Counted from the stretch's first letter, positions 55,168 to 64,000 are shown. The stretch is DNA of 64,000 nt from Crassaminicella indica (GCF_019203185.1 NZ_CP078093.1:2636389-2700388); one strand, 5' to 3'. The notes: generated by a model not told the origin, from the sequence alone. Numbers and translations are program-made.

Positions 55168-56142
55168 TTACTGCAAATATCTATTCACATCTTTTAAATC
55201 AATTCCAGGATGCAACGCAATATTTAAAGCATTAGCAATAATTTGAGATATATTTCTTATAGTCATATCTATATCTTTTGTTGTAACGATTACATTTGCA
55301 CCATAAGGTTCTAACACTTCTTTTATCAAACCATACTGATCTTCGTCATTCATTCCTTTTAGAATTTTATAAAATTCAGAATCCTTCGATGCTTGATTAG
55401 ATAATTCATCCACTACTAATTTTATTGTGTCATTTGTTAAAGTTGCAGCATCAACAACAGTAGGAACACCAATCGCTAATACAGGTACCCCTAAAGTATT
55501 TTTGCTAAGTTCTTTTCTCTTATTACCAATCCCTGCCCCTGGATTTATTCCAGTAGTAGATATTTGTATAGTTGTATGTACTCTTTGCATTTTTCTCGAT
55601 GCTAAAGCATCAATAGCAATAACAAGGTCTGGCTTTGTCTTTTCAACAACTCCTCGAATAATTTCTACTGTCTCAATCCCTGTAGTTCCCATTACTCCTG
55701 GAGATATAGCACTAACAGGTCTCATTGTAGGATCATCACTTTTTTTATAAGCTTCAAAAAAATGTCTTGTAACAAACACCTTTGATACAACTTGAGGTCC
55801 TAAAGCATCTGGTGTAATATCCCAGTTTCCTAATCCAACAATAAGTGTTTTAAAATTGTCCTTTTTAGGAACAAGATTTGATAATTCTTTTGCTAGAGCT
55901 TGGCTCAAACAATCTTTTAAATCTGCATCTGGATTTTTCATTCCTGATGCCTCAATAGTAATGTAACTGCCCTTTGGCTTTCCAATTATTTTGCTACCTT
56001 CTTCATTCAAAACTGTTACATTCGTAATAGTAGCAAATTCCTCTTCTCTTCTCTTCACTTCTACGCCTGGAATTTCTTTTTTTGTCTTTTCATGATACAG
56101 CTCTCTTACTTCTAAAGCCAAATCTGTACGAATTTTAAACAT
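55168..56142 (-). CDS. gpr: Germination protease GPR
   Basis: The 324-residue A25-family peptidase begins FKIRTDLALEVRELY, the region that in GPR precedes an autoprocessing site. Core segments include TLIVGLGNWDITPDALGP and SPGVMGTTGIETVE. It degrades the small acid-soluble spore proteins during germination and is made as a zymogen in the forespore, normally under sigma-G; no clear sigma-G promoter was picked out. AGGAGG lies 9 nt before ATG. spoIIP follows at about 120 nt. Confidence 0.96.
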   Translation of the reverse strand: MFKIRTDLALEVRELYHEKTKKEIPGVEVKRREEEFATITNVTVLNEEGSKIIGKPKGSYITIEASGMKNPDADLKDCLSQALAKELSNLVPKKDNFKTLIVGLGNWDITPDALGPQVVSKVFVTRHFFEAYKKSDDPTMRPVSAISPGVMGTTGIETVEIIRGVVEKTKPDLVIAIDALASRKMQRVHTTIQISTTGINPGAGIGNKRKELSKNTLGVPVLAIGVPTVVDAATLTNDTIKLVVDELSNQASKDSEFYKILKGMNDEDQYGLIKEVLEPYGANVIVTTKDIDMTIRNISQIIANALNIALHPGIDLKDVNRYLQ

Positions 56143-56308
56143 TTACGCCACCTCCTATTTTTATAGTTTTGACCATCTTTATAATTTTATGTATATCTTA
56201 TAGATAATTTATTTTTTTTGAAGTTTATCAGATATCAGCATTCTTTATTTTCGAATATATGTATAAATTAAAGCCTTTATGGAAATAAAACAAATAGTAG
56301 TTTTTCCC

Positions 56309-56337
56309 TTGCTTTTTCATGATAATCATGATAGAAT
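56309..56337 (+). promoter_or_regulatory. Sigma-A promoter of rpsT
   Basis: TTGCTT (56309-56314), 17-nt spacer, TAGAAT (56332-56337), 36 nt before the start codon. Confidence 0.7.
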
Positions 56338-56373
56338 ATCTTTTGTTGAATTGCTTATAAGGGGGTGAACAGG

Positions 56374-56637
56374 TTGGCAAACATTAAATCTGCTAAAAAG
56401 AGAATTAAAGTTATTGAAGTAAAAACAGCTAGAAACAGAAGAATAAAATCTGCTGTTAAAACTGCAATCAGAAGATTCGAAGAAGCTTTAGTAGCTGGTA
56501 ATGTAGAAGAGGCAAAAGCTAAGTTCCAATTTGCTGAAAAGAAAATCATGCAGGCTGCTGCAAAAGGAACTTTCCACAAAAATGCTGCTTCTAGAAAGGT
56601 TGCTAAATTAGCTATGAAATTAAATAAAGCTATGTAA
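56374..56637 (+). CDS. rpsT: 30S ribosomal protein S20
   Basis: The 87-residue protein begins with a TTG codon giving ANIKSAKKRIKV, the standard S20 start, and continues as a basic helical protein (NRRIKSAVKTAIRRFEEAL). AAGGGGGTGA lies 5 nt before TTG; the GTG three codons upstream is rejected. It binds 16S rRNA at the base of the body. It is monocistronic, divergent from gpr and convergent with holA. Confidence 0.97.
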   Translation: MANIKSAKKRIKVIEVKTARNRRIKSAVKTAIRRFEEALVAGNVEEAKAKFQFAEKKIMQAAAKGTFHKNAASRKVAKLAMKLNKAM

Positions 56638-56675
56638 TGAATCTTTCAACCGTCATTTATTCCCCATTAAGATAA

Positions 56676-56696
56676 AAAGCGTACTTTGTACGCTTT
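56676..56696. terminator. Terminator between rpsT and holA
   Basis: AAAGCGTAC-TTT-GTACGCTTT. The stronger T tract (TTTTTATCTT) is on the minus strand for holA; on the plus strand CCGCCATTTTTT follows. Confidence 0.8.
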
Positions 56697-56718
56697 CCGC
56701 CATTTTTTGGACTTTTTA

Positions 56719-57750
56719 TTATCCAAATTGAGTTATTAATAATTCTATCCCTAGTCTTTGGTCAATCTTCCCTTTCTTAATGCTTTCATCTGTATCCAAA
56801 CAAGCCTGAAGAGCTTTTTTTAGCATTTTTTCATCAAAATTCATAGCCTGTTGCAAATATTTCTTTACAACAAACTGTCTAAGACCTAGTTTAGGAGCTA
56901 TTGCCATTGGTGTATACCCTTGTTTTTCCATTAATTTTATTTGAAATAAATATCGGAATTGTCTTGTAATCATATACAATATCTTAATTTCTGATTCCCC
57001 TTCCATTAACATATCACTAAAAAGAGAAAGCGCTTTATCCGTATTTTTCCTTCCTATTGACTCTACAAGGCTAAAAATATTATTTTCTATAGATTTAGGT
57101 GCTAATAATTCAATATCACTACTTGTTACTACAATTCGATCCCCTAAAAAGCTACACAATTTATTGATTTCATTATCTAAATCTTTTAAATTTTTATTTG
57201 AATTTTTATCTAAATATCCAGTAATATCTAAGAAATAAGATATTTCCCTATCATTGATTTCTTTATTATACTTTTTAAAGCTTTTTAAAATCCATTTATG
57301 CATATCTCTCTCTGATAATTTCTCAAAAGCTACTATTTTTCCATACTTACTAATTGCTTTTATAATCTTTTTTCTTTTATCAATGTCTTGTGTTACTACA
57401 AAAAATAAATGTGTTGTAGCAGGTAAATTAGCAAAATATTTAGTCAATCTTTCTTCCTCTCCATCGCTAATGTTTTTTCTTTTTCCAAAAAAACATTCTA
57501 GATCTTTTACAAGAACCATTCTTCTCTCTGCCATAAAGGGAAGAGTTTCACAAGCATTAATGATTGTATTAACATCTGTTTCTTTCCCATCTATAAACTG
57601 ATAATTAAGATCTTCAAATCCTTTATTTATTATTTTTTCTTTAATACTATTCAAAATATTTTCTATAAGATAATATTCTTGTCCATAAAATAAATACAAA
57701 TTATTCAGTGCATCATTTTTTAAATCCTTTAAAACCTCTTTGTAATTCAT
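56719..57750 (-). CDS. holA: DNA polymerase III subunit delta
   Basis: The 343-residue clamp-loader subunit starts NYKEVLKDLKNDALNNLYLF with the YGQEYYLIE segment typical of bacterial delta; the P-loop region is degenerate as expected for HolA. Further segments are LPFMAERRMVLVKDL and LYMITRQFRYLFQIK. It opens the beta clamp at the replisome. GGAGG lies 7 nt before ATG. It starts 15 nt after comEC and faces rpsT. Confidence 0.93.
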   Translation of the reverse strand: MNYKEVLKDLKNDALNNLYLFYGQEYYLIENILNSIKEKIINKGFEDLNYQFIDGKETDVNTIINACETLPFMAERRMVLVKDLECFFGKRKNISDGEEERLTKYFANLPATTHLFFVVTQDIDKRKKIIKAISKYGKIVAFEKLSERDMHKWILKSFKKYNKEINDREISYFLDITGYLDKNSNKNLKDLDNEINKLCSFLGDRIVVTSSDIELLAPKSIENNIFSLVESIGRKNTDKALSLFSDMLMEGESEIKILYMITRQFRYLFQIKLMEKQGYTPMAIAPKLGLRQFVVKKYLQQAMNFDEKMLKKALQACLDTDESIKKGKIDQRLGIELLITQFG

Positions 57751-57765
57751 AATAATACCTCCAAA

Positions 57766-60102
57766 TTATTTTCTCCATTTATGCAACATTGTTTCAATTC
57801 TTATATTTTCTTCATCTAAAGTAACAATAACAGCACCATCTTCATCATTTCTAAATACTACTATATCATTTTCTTTTAATCGATCTAATACATCCTTATG
57901 GGGATGCCCATGTAGATTTTTTCCAACCTGTATCACAGCAAATTTTGGTTTTACAAAGCATAAAAAATCATTAGTAGTGGAACTATTGCTACCATGATGT
58001 GCTACCTTTAATAGATCTACAGAAAGATTTGGATAACTTTTTAAAATTTCCTCTTCCCCTTGAGCTTCAAGATCACCAGTAAATAAAATATTATTTCCAT
58101 TATATTCCATTAATACAACTAAGGAATTATTATTTATTTCATCACCAGAAAACAAAATATGCTCTTCATCTGGATGAAGAATTTTCATACTGACATCCTT
58201 TTCAATTTTTATACTATCATTCTTTAAGCATTGAATAATTTTTGTTTTTTGCTTCCTGCATTTTTCCTTTAATTTTTCTAAATCTTCTGATTGAAAATAA
58301 TCTGTCCCCATAATCAAAGATTTTACCCTTAAATGATCTAATACACAAATAAGTCCTCCTATATGATCTTTATGAATATGAGATAATATCATTAGATCAA
58401 TTTTACCTACATGATTCTTCCTTAGAAAAGGCACTAAAATATCTTCACCAACATCTATTTTTTTCTGATAACTTCCTCCACCATCTATTAAAATATTTTT
58501 TTTCATAGGTGTCCTAATAAGAATACAATCTCCTTGTCCAACATCTACAAAAGTAATTTCCATTTTATTAGGCATTAAATAAAAAACAACGTTTATGATA
58601 ACATATAATCCAACCACTAAAATCAATCCTTGTTTTTTGCTTATGTAATATCTCTGAATTTTTTTATCTTCTACAATCCACACCAAAAAGAAAATATAAT
58701 AAAAAAATATAAAAAAGCAACTTGGCGAAATTACTTCTATACTAGAAAAAGGCATAGATTCTATAAAGGTTGATAAAGCAATCATAATCTTTATTAAAAT
58801 AGACACAATATATCCAAAAACAGACGCTATAGAGATGTTTACAAATCCAAATATAATACTTACAAGCCCTACTGGTACAATAAAGCCTACAATCATTACA
58901 ATAGGTATATTTATAATAAATGCACCTAAAGATATATAATTAAAGTGATATGCAACAATAGGAATAACCCCTATTTGTGCAGCCATAGATACAGATAATA
59001 TTGTTCTAATAGCTTTAGGTAAAATTCTTAGTTTTTTAAAAATTGATTTATATAAAAGTATAATACCTAAAACTGCTGTAAAAGAAAGTTGAAAGCCTAT
59101 ATCTAATAAATATAAAGGATTTATCATCAAAAATATTAACCCTGCACTAGCAACAGCACATAAGGAATCATATCTTCTATCAAAAAGTGGTGCTAAAATC
59201 AATATAAAAGTCATGCTTGCAGCTCGTAAAACTGAAGGAGCACATCCAGTTATAATAACATAAAAACTAACAATAGCCAATATGCTAAATATCTTTATAG
59301 GCAGAGGAAACCTTTTTAATAATTTATTAATATACATATAAATAATCCCTACATGTAACCCTGATACTGCTAATATATGTGCAATTCCTACTTTTTTAAA
59401 AACTTTATATAAATTTGTATCCAATTTTTCTTTATCCCCTAAAAGAATTCCTAAAAAAACCCCTCCTTCTCTTTTAGAAAAAATATGATCTATTATACAT
59501 ACAACTTTATCTTTTATACAATTTGCTATTTTAATTATAAAAAAAATATCACCTTCTCCAATAACCTCTACGCTTTTAGCATTTTCATATAAAATCCCAT
59601 ATATATTTTTGCTCTTTAAATATATATTGTAATCAAACATTTTAGGGTTTCGTCTTTTTTGAGGTTCTAAAAGCATACCATTCATACCAATTCTTTTTCC
59701 TGTTACAGCTTGAAGCTCTTCATTTTCTCCTTTAAGTTTTACAAGGAGCTTGATAGAAGGTCTATACTTTTTCCCATCAACAACAATTTCTTCTACCTTT
59801 AGGATCATGCACATACGTTCTTTATAGACAACATCTATTACATCTCCCATAACATATACTTTTTTTCCAAATAATTGTTTTAATTCCCCATCATATTCAT
59901 TGTTTACCTTGAAGTTTAAAATCCCTAATAATAGTATAATAGAAAATAAAATAATAGCAGATCTCTGCTTATGTATACAAATTCCAGCCACAATCATTAT
60001 AAAAAAAATATACAATATCGCATCATAAGACATAGCAAACATATATTCCAACAATATCCCTAAAATATAAAATGCTGTAATCATCAAAATAGGTCTTCTC
60101 AC
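57766..60102 (-). CDS. comEC: DNA internalization competence protein ComEC/Rec2
   Basis: The 778-residue protein starts with GTG behind GAGAGG. It has an N-terminal membrane and DUF4131 region, a central competence domain of about 10 membrane segments including HILAVSGLHVGIIYMY, and a C-terminal metallo-beta-lactamase domain with SHIHKDHIGGL and VAHHGSNSS. It forms the channel that brings single-stranded DNA into the cell during transformation. Only comEC and none of the pseudopilus genes is in the window. holA follows, as in many Firmicutes. Confidence 0.95.
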   Translation of the reverse strand: MRRPILMITAFYILGILLEYMFAMSYDAILYIFFIMIVAGICIHKQRSAIILFSIILLLGILNFKVNNEYDGELKQLFGKKVYVMGDVIDVVYKERMCMILKVEEIVVDGKKYRPSIKLLVKLKGENEELQAVTGKRIGMNGMLLEPQKRRNPKMFDYNIYLKSKNIYGILYENAKSVEVIGEGDIFFIIKIANCIKDKVVCIIDHIFSKREGGVFLGILLGDKEKLDTNLYKVFKKVGIAHILAVSGLHVGIIYMYINKLLKRFPLPIKIFSILAIVSFYVIITGCAPSVLRAASMTFILILAPLFDRRYDSLCAVASAGLIFLMINPLYLLDIGFQLSFTAVLGIILLYKSIFKKLRILPKAIRTILSVSMAAQIGVIPIVAYHFNYISLGAFIINIPIVMIVGFIVPVGLVSIIFGFVNISIASVFGYIVSILIKIMIALSTFIESMPFSSIEVISPSCFFIFFYYIFFLVWIVEDKKIQRYYISKKQGLILVVGLYVIINVVFYLMPNKMEITFVDVGQGDCILIRTPMKKNILIDGGGSYQKKIDVGEDILVPFLRKNHVGKIDLMILSHIHKDHIGGLICVLDHLRVKSLIMGTDYFQSEDLEKLKEKCRKQKTKIIQCLKNDSIKIEKDVSMKILHPDEEHILFSGDEINNNSLVVLMEYNGNNILFTGDLEAQGEEEILKSYPNLSVDLLKVAHHGSNSSTTNDFLCFVKPKFAVIQVGKNLHGHPHKDVLDRLKENDIVVFRNDEDGAVIVTLDEENIRIETMLHKWRK

Positions 60103-60188
60103 TTATACTATACCTCTCTTTTAATGCTTCTATATTATCCTTCAATTACATATTTTTCCCTTTTTTATAAAAAATAAAATATTTACTA

Positions 60189-60219
60189 AAAAACACCTCC
60201 ATTTACTGGAAGTGTTTTT
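60189..60219 (-). terminator. Terminator after the ECF S component
   Basis: AAAAAACACTTCC / GGAGGTGTTTTTT, with one G-T pair, overlapping the stop of the minus-strand gene; U tract on both sides. Confidence 0.85.
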
Positions 60220-60755
60220 TATCTATAGTTTTCTTTTAGTTTTTGAAATAATTTTATTTTATCAAAAGCAATTATCAATGGTGCTGCTAATACCCCGCCA
60301 CCTATTGCTTGAGTAATATTACCAATAATACCTAATACCGCTGTAGCAAAACCATAAAGTACAGTTTCATAAGCTAAATATCCTGCAACCATCACAGCTC
60401 CTCCTGCTAGTACTGAAAAAACAAATACAATTATTTTTTTTGAAATGCTAGTATCTTTTGTTACTATTTTATTATAAATATATCCTAAAACTAAAGCATC
60501 CAACCCTTTTATCACAAGAGTAGCTGGAGCATAAATATAATATCCTGAGAAAACATCTGCAAAAAGAGATCCTATTCCTGCAGCAAGACTTCCCGCTACT
60601 GGACCTAATAAAATACCGCTAAGATACACCATACTATCACCAATATGAATGTACCCCTTCGTTGGAGTTGGTACTTGTATAAGCATTGTCCCTACCAATA
60701 CCAAAGCTGCCATTAATCCAGTAATAGTCAATTGTCTTACTTTCATTTTATTCAT
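60219..60755 (-). CDS. ECF transporter S component
   Basis: The 178-residue protein has about five or six membrane helices and the S-component traits KVRQLTITGLMAALVLVGT, TKGYIHIGDSMVYLSGILLGP and an AxxxA-like helix start for contact with EcfT. It binds a vitamin or precursor outside the cell and delivers it with the shared EcfAA'T module. The GYIHIGD region is common in pantothenate, folate or hydroxymethylpyrimidine-type S proteins; the substrate is not determined. ATG at 60755 follows GGGGG. No riboswitch was recognised upstream. Confidence 0.85.
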   Translation of the reverse strand: MNKMKVRQLTITGLMAALVLVGTMLIQVPTPTKGYIHIGDSMVYLSGILLGPVAGSLAAGIGSLFADVFSGYYIYAPATLVIKGLDALVLGYIYNKIVTKDTSISKKIIVFVFSVLAGGAVMVAGYLAYETVLYGFATAVLGIIGNITQAIGGGVLAAPLIIAFDKIKLFQKLKENYR

Positions 60756-60803
60756 TGTATCGTTCCCCCTTCTAATTATACCCATATGTATCATTGCTAT
60801 TTC

Positions 60804-60832
60804 ATTATAACAATAAATTGTATCTATGTAAA
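60804..60832 (-). promoter_or_regulatory. Sigma-A promoter of the ECF S component
   Basis: TTTACA (60827-60832), 17-nt spacer, TATAAT (60804-60809). A GTATCGATAC palindrome at 60853-60862, upstream, could be an operator. Confidence 0.8.
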
Positions 60833-60908
60833 TATCAAATTTTATAGTTATTGTATCGATACGCTTTGATATTTTTCTAATTTTCTAAAAAACACAGATT
60901 ATTTCGTA

Positions 60909-60936
60909 ACGTAAGTCCTATAAACTGCATACTATA
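60909..60936 (+). promoter_or_regulatory. Sigma-K-like promoter of the Cys-rich peptide
   Basis: AC (60909-60910), 17-nt gap and CATACTATA (60928-60936) match the late mother-cell sigma-K pattern AC...CATANNNTA. No sigma-A boxes were seen here. Short consensus, so chance is possible. Confidence 0.4.
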
Positions 60937-60999
60937 TAGTAAGAAAAAGGACAAGAGATTAAAACATAGAAAAATTTAAAAAAGAAGGAGGTTTTATAA

Positions 61000-61098
61000 G
61001 TGGGTTGCTATGGTGGTTGTGATAGTAGTTTATTATTCTTCTTCTTACTTCTTGTAGTATTATTCTGCTGTCCATATTTCTATGGATGTGGATGCTAA
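61000..61098 (+). CDS. 32-residue Gly/Cys-rich hydrophobic peptide
   Basis: GTG start 8 nt after AAGGAGG. The sequence opens MGCYGGCDSS, continues with a hydrophobic core of Leu, Phe and Val (about residues 11-23) and ends CCPYFYGCGC; seven of 32 residues are Cys. The glycine-rich head and single hydrophobic segment recall YjcZ-type small sporulation membrane or coat proteins. It has a sigma-K-like promoter, its own strong ribosome site and a following hairpin. Cys clustering suggests disulfide or metal cross-linking; this is inference. Confidence 0.7.
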   Translation: MGCYGGCDSSLLFFFLLLVVLFCCPYFYGCGC

Positions 61099-61100
61099 AA

Positions 61101-61135
61101 TATAAAGAGTTGGGAATTTTTCCCGATTCTTTATA
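61101..61135. terminator. Hairpin between Cys-rich peptide and SASP-like gene
   Basis: TATAAAGAGTTGGGA / TCCCGATTCTTTATA with G-T pairs. Weak T tracts on both sides. Confidence 0.55.
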
Positions 61136-61144
61136 CATAATTTC

Positions 61145-61348
61145 TTACTTTTTTATTTTGTCTATATCTTTTCTATAATAACTAAACAAACGTGATGGTA
61201 ATTTCCCTTTATCAATATTCAATTCCTTTCCCATTTCATTCTTCATTTTATTAAACGCTTCCCTTACCTTAGGGTTTATAGGTATTTTATCCATAAACAA
61301 ATCATCTCCATTTATTTTTTCATCATTATTTTTTGCAGATCTAATCAT
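61145..61348 (-). CDS. Short alpha/beta-type SASP-like protein
   Basis: The product is 67 residues, or 49 from ATG 61294, which has GGAG 11 nt upstream. KIPINPKVREAFNKMKNEMG followed by KELNID resembles the first helix of alpha/beta-type small acid-soluble spore proteins, including a Glu-containing segment where GPR normally cuts. The second conserved helix is only partly recognisable (KLPSRLFSYYRKDIDK replaces the usual TSRQNG... region). It may coat spore DNA or be a diverged relative. gpr is in the same window. Confidence 0.6.
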   Translation of the reverse strand: MIRSAKNNDEKINGDDLFMDKIPINPKVREAFNKMKNEMGKELNIDKGKLPSRLFSYYRKDIDKIKK

Positions 61349-61381
61349 TCAATACAGGAAATATAAGGTTAATTTTTTATA

Positions 61382-61417
61382 CAAAAAATAAGTCAACAGC
61401 ATTCACTATTGACTTAA
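61382..61417 (-). terminator. Terminator after the TPR gene
   Basis: AAGTCAA / TTGACTT with a 12-nt loop, followed on the minus strand by ATTTTTTGT. Confidence 0.75.
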
Positions 61418-61418
61418 T

Positions 61419-62681
61419 TTAAAGGGCAGAATATTTTTTCTTTAGCTCTACAATAGCATCCCAAATAGGCTGATAATTAGGAAGTAGCTTCCTAGCCCTA
61501 TATAAATGCCACCTAGCTTTTTCTAAATTACCTGTATAAAGATATATTAAACCTAAATTATGGTGTCCATATCCATTTTGAGGATATAATGCAACAACCT
61601 TTTTTGCATAATATTTAGCTTGATCATATTGTTTTAAATCTTCCCCATATATTTTAGATAGATTTAATAAAACAATAGAATCCTCTTTATTATACCTTAA
61701 AAATCTTTCATAATAATATATTGCTTTTTCATATTCACATATTTGATGATAGCATATACCAAGACTATAATAAATATCTTGTTTTGCTTCCAAAACATCT
61801 TCATCATTCATATCAAGTGTCTTTTGATAACAAATAATCGCCGCTGTATCTTTTCCAATCTGACAAAAAATATCCCCCATAAATTTCCAATATCTTGAGA
61901 CATCTGGATATTTTTTTATACGGTCTTCTAAAAACGATAATGCCCTATCAAAATACTCGCAATTTACATATGCAATAAGTAAATTATTTATCAAATATTC
62001 ATCATCTGGCTCAATCATAAGACCACGTTTACATACCTCTATAGCTTCCTCCTCTAATCCATTTAACAGTAAAAAATTACTCATATTCAAATAAGCTTCT
62101 GATGAACGTGGCTGTAAACTAGCTTGCACTTTTAGGCATTTAATGCTTTTATGCAATTCTCCTTTTGTTTCATAATAATAAGCTATATCTTCAAAAACAT
62201 AATATCTTTTATATTTTTTTAGAAAGAAGGGATTATTTCTATATATACACATAAAAGCAGCCCTTGCAATGTCTACTCTACCATCTTCTAAATGACTTTT
62301 TCCTTCTTTCAAAAAAATCTTCCAAGCATCTGAAGAATATCCTTCCTTCAACAAATTATACTTTTGTATCCACATCTTTTCCATTGCTCTTTGCGACATC
62401 AATTTCTGAGGAAAAAACAAATGCTCTTCCCTCCAAAATAATGGGATTTCTTTGTCAATTCTTCGTTTTATTGTATCACTCTCTTGTGAATCTTTTAATT
62501 CTATTCTTATCCAATATCCAGGTATTTTTTTATATTTGTTATGAAAAGAAATATCCTTTACACCAAAAATAGATGCATCCTGCATATTTTTATGATAAAT
62601 TTTTTCTTCTACTTTAAAAATTCTTTTCATATAATCATTTCTTAATTTTTCTGTAGGAAAAAAAATACTAACTCCATCCAA
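61419..62681 (-). CDS. TPR repeat protein
   Basis: The 420-residue protein has an N-terminal domain of about 110 residues without recognised family, followed by about eight TPR units (for example EAYLNMSNFLLLNGLEEEA, YYSLGICYHQICEYEKA and HHNLGLIYLYTGNLEKA). TPR arrays bind other proteins; no partner is evident. It starts with TTG (62679-62681) 8 nt after GGAGG; no better ATG exists in frame. It has its own terminator. No signal peptide, so it is cytoplasmic. Confidence 0.8.
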   Translation of the reverse strand: MDGVSIFFPTEKLRNDYMKRIFKVEEKIYHKNMQDASIFGVKDISFHNKYKKIPGYWIRIELKDSQESDTIKRRIDKEIPLFWREEHLFFPQKLMSQRAMEKMWIQKYNLLKEGYSSDAWKIFLKEGKSHLEDGRVDIARAAFMCIYRNNPFFLKKYKRYYVFEDIAYYYETKGELHKSIKCLKVQASLQPRSSEAYLNMSNFLLLNGLEEEAIEVCKRGLMIEPDDEYLINNLLIAYVNCEYFDRALSFLEDRIKKYPDVSRYWKFMGDIFCQIGKDTAAIICYQKTLDMNDEDVLEAKQDIYYSLGICYHQICEYEKAIYYYERFLRYNKEDSIVLLNLSKIYGEDLKQYDQAKYYAKKVVALYPQNGYGHHNLGLIYLYTGNLEKARWHLYRARKLLPNYQPIWDAIVELKKKYSAL

Positions 62682-62797
62682 GCATATAGCCTCCTTTCAC
62701 TATAAGGGACTATATCATACACATGTTTTACACCTTTAGCCCTTGTTGATTTCAATACATAATATTCTAACCTTTTTATTTGGTGATTAAATATACG

Positions 62798-64000
62798 TTA
62801 TTTCCCTACATTTCTTTTGTATAAATTTTCTATAACTTCTATTTCTTCACTTGTTAATTCGTATAAATCATAAAATATTTTGTCTATTTTTTCTTGAGCT
62901 GTATGATTTTCTCCAAACTGCACCATTTCTTTGACTATAGACCTAATTTTTTCAGAAATACACTGATTAAAAGTATAAATTATTGGTAAATTCTTCAAAG
63001 GAGTTGCATACAATTCTAAATAATCTCCCTTTCTTTTTCCTCGATTATATAACCAAAAATACATAATCTTTGAATTCAAAAGTCCTAACAGCATATAAAA
63101 ATCTATATTCTTTTCTTTCGATGTAATAAAATATACATCTGCACTAGCATACCAAGAAGAACAATTCAAAGCAAATTTATTTTCTTTTGCTCTATGAGGA
63201 GCAACAATCTTCATATTTTCAAATATTTCTTGATTTCTAGGCCACTGTAGTGCATACCACTGTCTTATACCTCGAATCGTTTCTCTTCTTCCCTCTAAAA
63301 CCTCCTTATATCTTGATAAATGCTGTAATACCTTTTTTTCTATCTTCGTTTTATCATTAATATATAATACATATTTTGATGAATAACTCTTTACACAATA
63401 CCTCTGAATATCACTATTTTTATACATTGGCTTCAGATAATGCAAACCTAAAAATCCCAGTTCACTTGCTTCATCATGAGATAAAACAAATATCCCCTGA
63501 TTCATTATTATATTCCTTTTTTTAGTAATTTCAAAGGGGATTTTTTTCTGTACCATATCTTTTGTTACTTTATCTGCTCCACTAACAATCCCTTGATTTA
63601 CATTACATACATCTTTCAATATACACTGTCGACGATTATATAATTTTTTCAATATACTATCATATTCGTAGTCTTCTTGAATTAAAATATGTCCATTCCT
63701 ATCATATAATTTTTCTTGATTGGATATTTCATACTCATATACTTTTTCTTCTGCTTTTTTATTCCCACAAAGCAATTGATACATATCTTTAGGATCAATA
63801 TTTTTTTCCTTAACATACTTTACACAAACAGATTGATGCTTATGCTTATCATTTGCTATAAAAAATATAATATTATGCTGTCCCTTAGCAGCTTTGAAAA
63901 TTTCATAATCATTAAAATTTATAATATCAATAAAAGAACAATGATTTTTAAAAAAATCCCGAAGTTTTACTGCACCATCTGCCGTTACAAAATAATTGGT
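62798..64000 (-). CDS. Type IIG/Eco57I-like restriction-methylase, C-terminal part
   Basis: The frame runs to the window edge; about 400 residues are visible. The first visible segment TNYFVTADGAVKLRDFFK and the following DIINFNDYEIFKAAKGQHN match the end of the adenine methylase domain of Eco57I/TaqI-like enzymes. The target recognition part includes VNQGIVSGADKV and APHRAKENKFALN, and the end NSKIMYFWLYNRGKRKGDYLEL with TPLKNLPI is typical for the TaqI-like specificity domain. Such single proteins methylate, and may cut, DNA. Motif IV (NPPY) and any nuclease lie outside the window. Confidence 0.85.
   Translation of the reverse strand, partial: TNYFVTADGAVKLRDFFKNHCSFIDIINFNDYEIFKAAKGQHNIIFFIANDKHKHQSVCVKYVKEKNIDPKDMYQLLCGNKKAEEKVYEYEISNQEKLYDRNGHILIQEDYEYDSILKKLYNRRQCILKDVCNVNQGIVSGADKVTKDMVQKKIPFEITKKRNIIMNQGIFVLSHDEASELGFLGLHYLKPMYKNSDIQRYCVKSYSSKYVLYINDKTKIEKKVLQHLSRYKEVLEGRRETIRGIRQWYALQWPRNQEIFENMKIVAPHRAKENKFALNCSSWYASADVYFITSKEKNIDFYMLLGLLNSKIMYFWLYNRGKRKGDYLELYATPLKNLPIIYTFNQCISEKIRSIVKEMVQFGENHTAQEKIDKIFYDLYELTSEEIEVIENLYKRNVGK

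Overview
The window looks like chromosome of a low-GC, anaerobic, endospore-forming, motile Clostridia member. The evidence is the AT-rich codon use, the oxygen-sensitive glycyl-radical enzyme pair pflB/pflA, the sporulation genes spoIIP and gpr with a SASP-like gene, clostridial riboswitches, and the gene order hrcA-grpE-dnaK-dnaJ-prmA-rsmE-mtaB-HIT-rpsU-yqeY. No rRNA or tRNA gene was found. The genus cannot be fixed from sequence alone.

Layout. 0-1.2 kb: an IS200/IS605 transposase has cut off the end of a tyrosine recombinase. 1.3-11.1 kb: yebC, pflBA under a ZTP riboswitch, cca, an amino acid permease, a DUF3810 metalloprotease-like protein, an FAH-family enzyme and a TtcA-like PP-loop ATPase. 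11.1-14.8 kb: a two-component system with a lipoprotein. 14.8-20.4 kb: a T-box-like leader that appears cut off from the purine nucleoside salvage genes deoB-punA and an amidohydrolase by an IS110 element with a structured (probable bridge RNA) non-coding end.

20.4-38.8 kb is the signalling core. It holds a membrane diguanylate cyclase (DGC); a three-gene operon (RsbW-like kinase, chemoreceptor, STAS antagonist) behind a c-di-GMP-I riboswitch; a probably tryptophan-specific T-box driving an NSS transporter in the opposite direction; and a Wsp-like chemosensory operon (CheR-TPR, CheW, chemoreceptor, CheA-REC, CheB, REC-PAS-GGDEF) whose cheA is split by a 2.6-kb group II intron with an intact maturase. 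C-di-GMP would be made at two loci here and read by the riboswitch of the operon between them, so the region may form one circuit. That link is inference.

38.8-60.1 kb is a conserved housekeeping block: translation and RNA modification genes, the heat-shock operon with a perfect CIRCE, hemW, lepA, spoIIP, gpr, rpsT, holA and comEC. It is interrupted at 41.7-43.6 kb by an accessory scar with decayed genes. 60.2-64 kb: an ECF transporter S component, a 32-residue Cys-rich peptide behind a sigma-K-like promoter, a short SASP-like gene, a TPR protein and the C-terminal part of a type IIG/Eco57I-like restriction-methylase.
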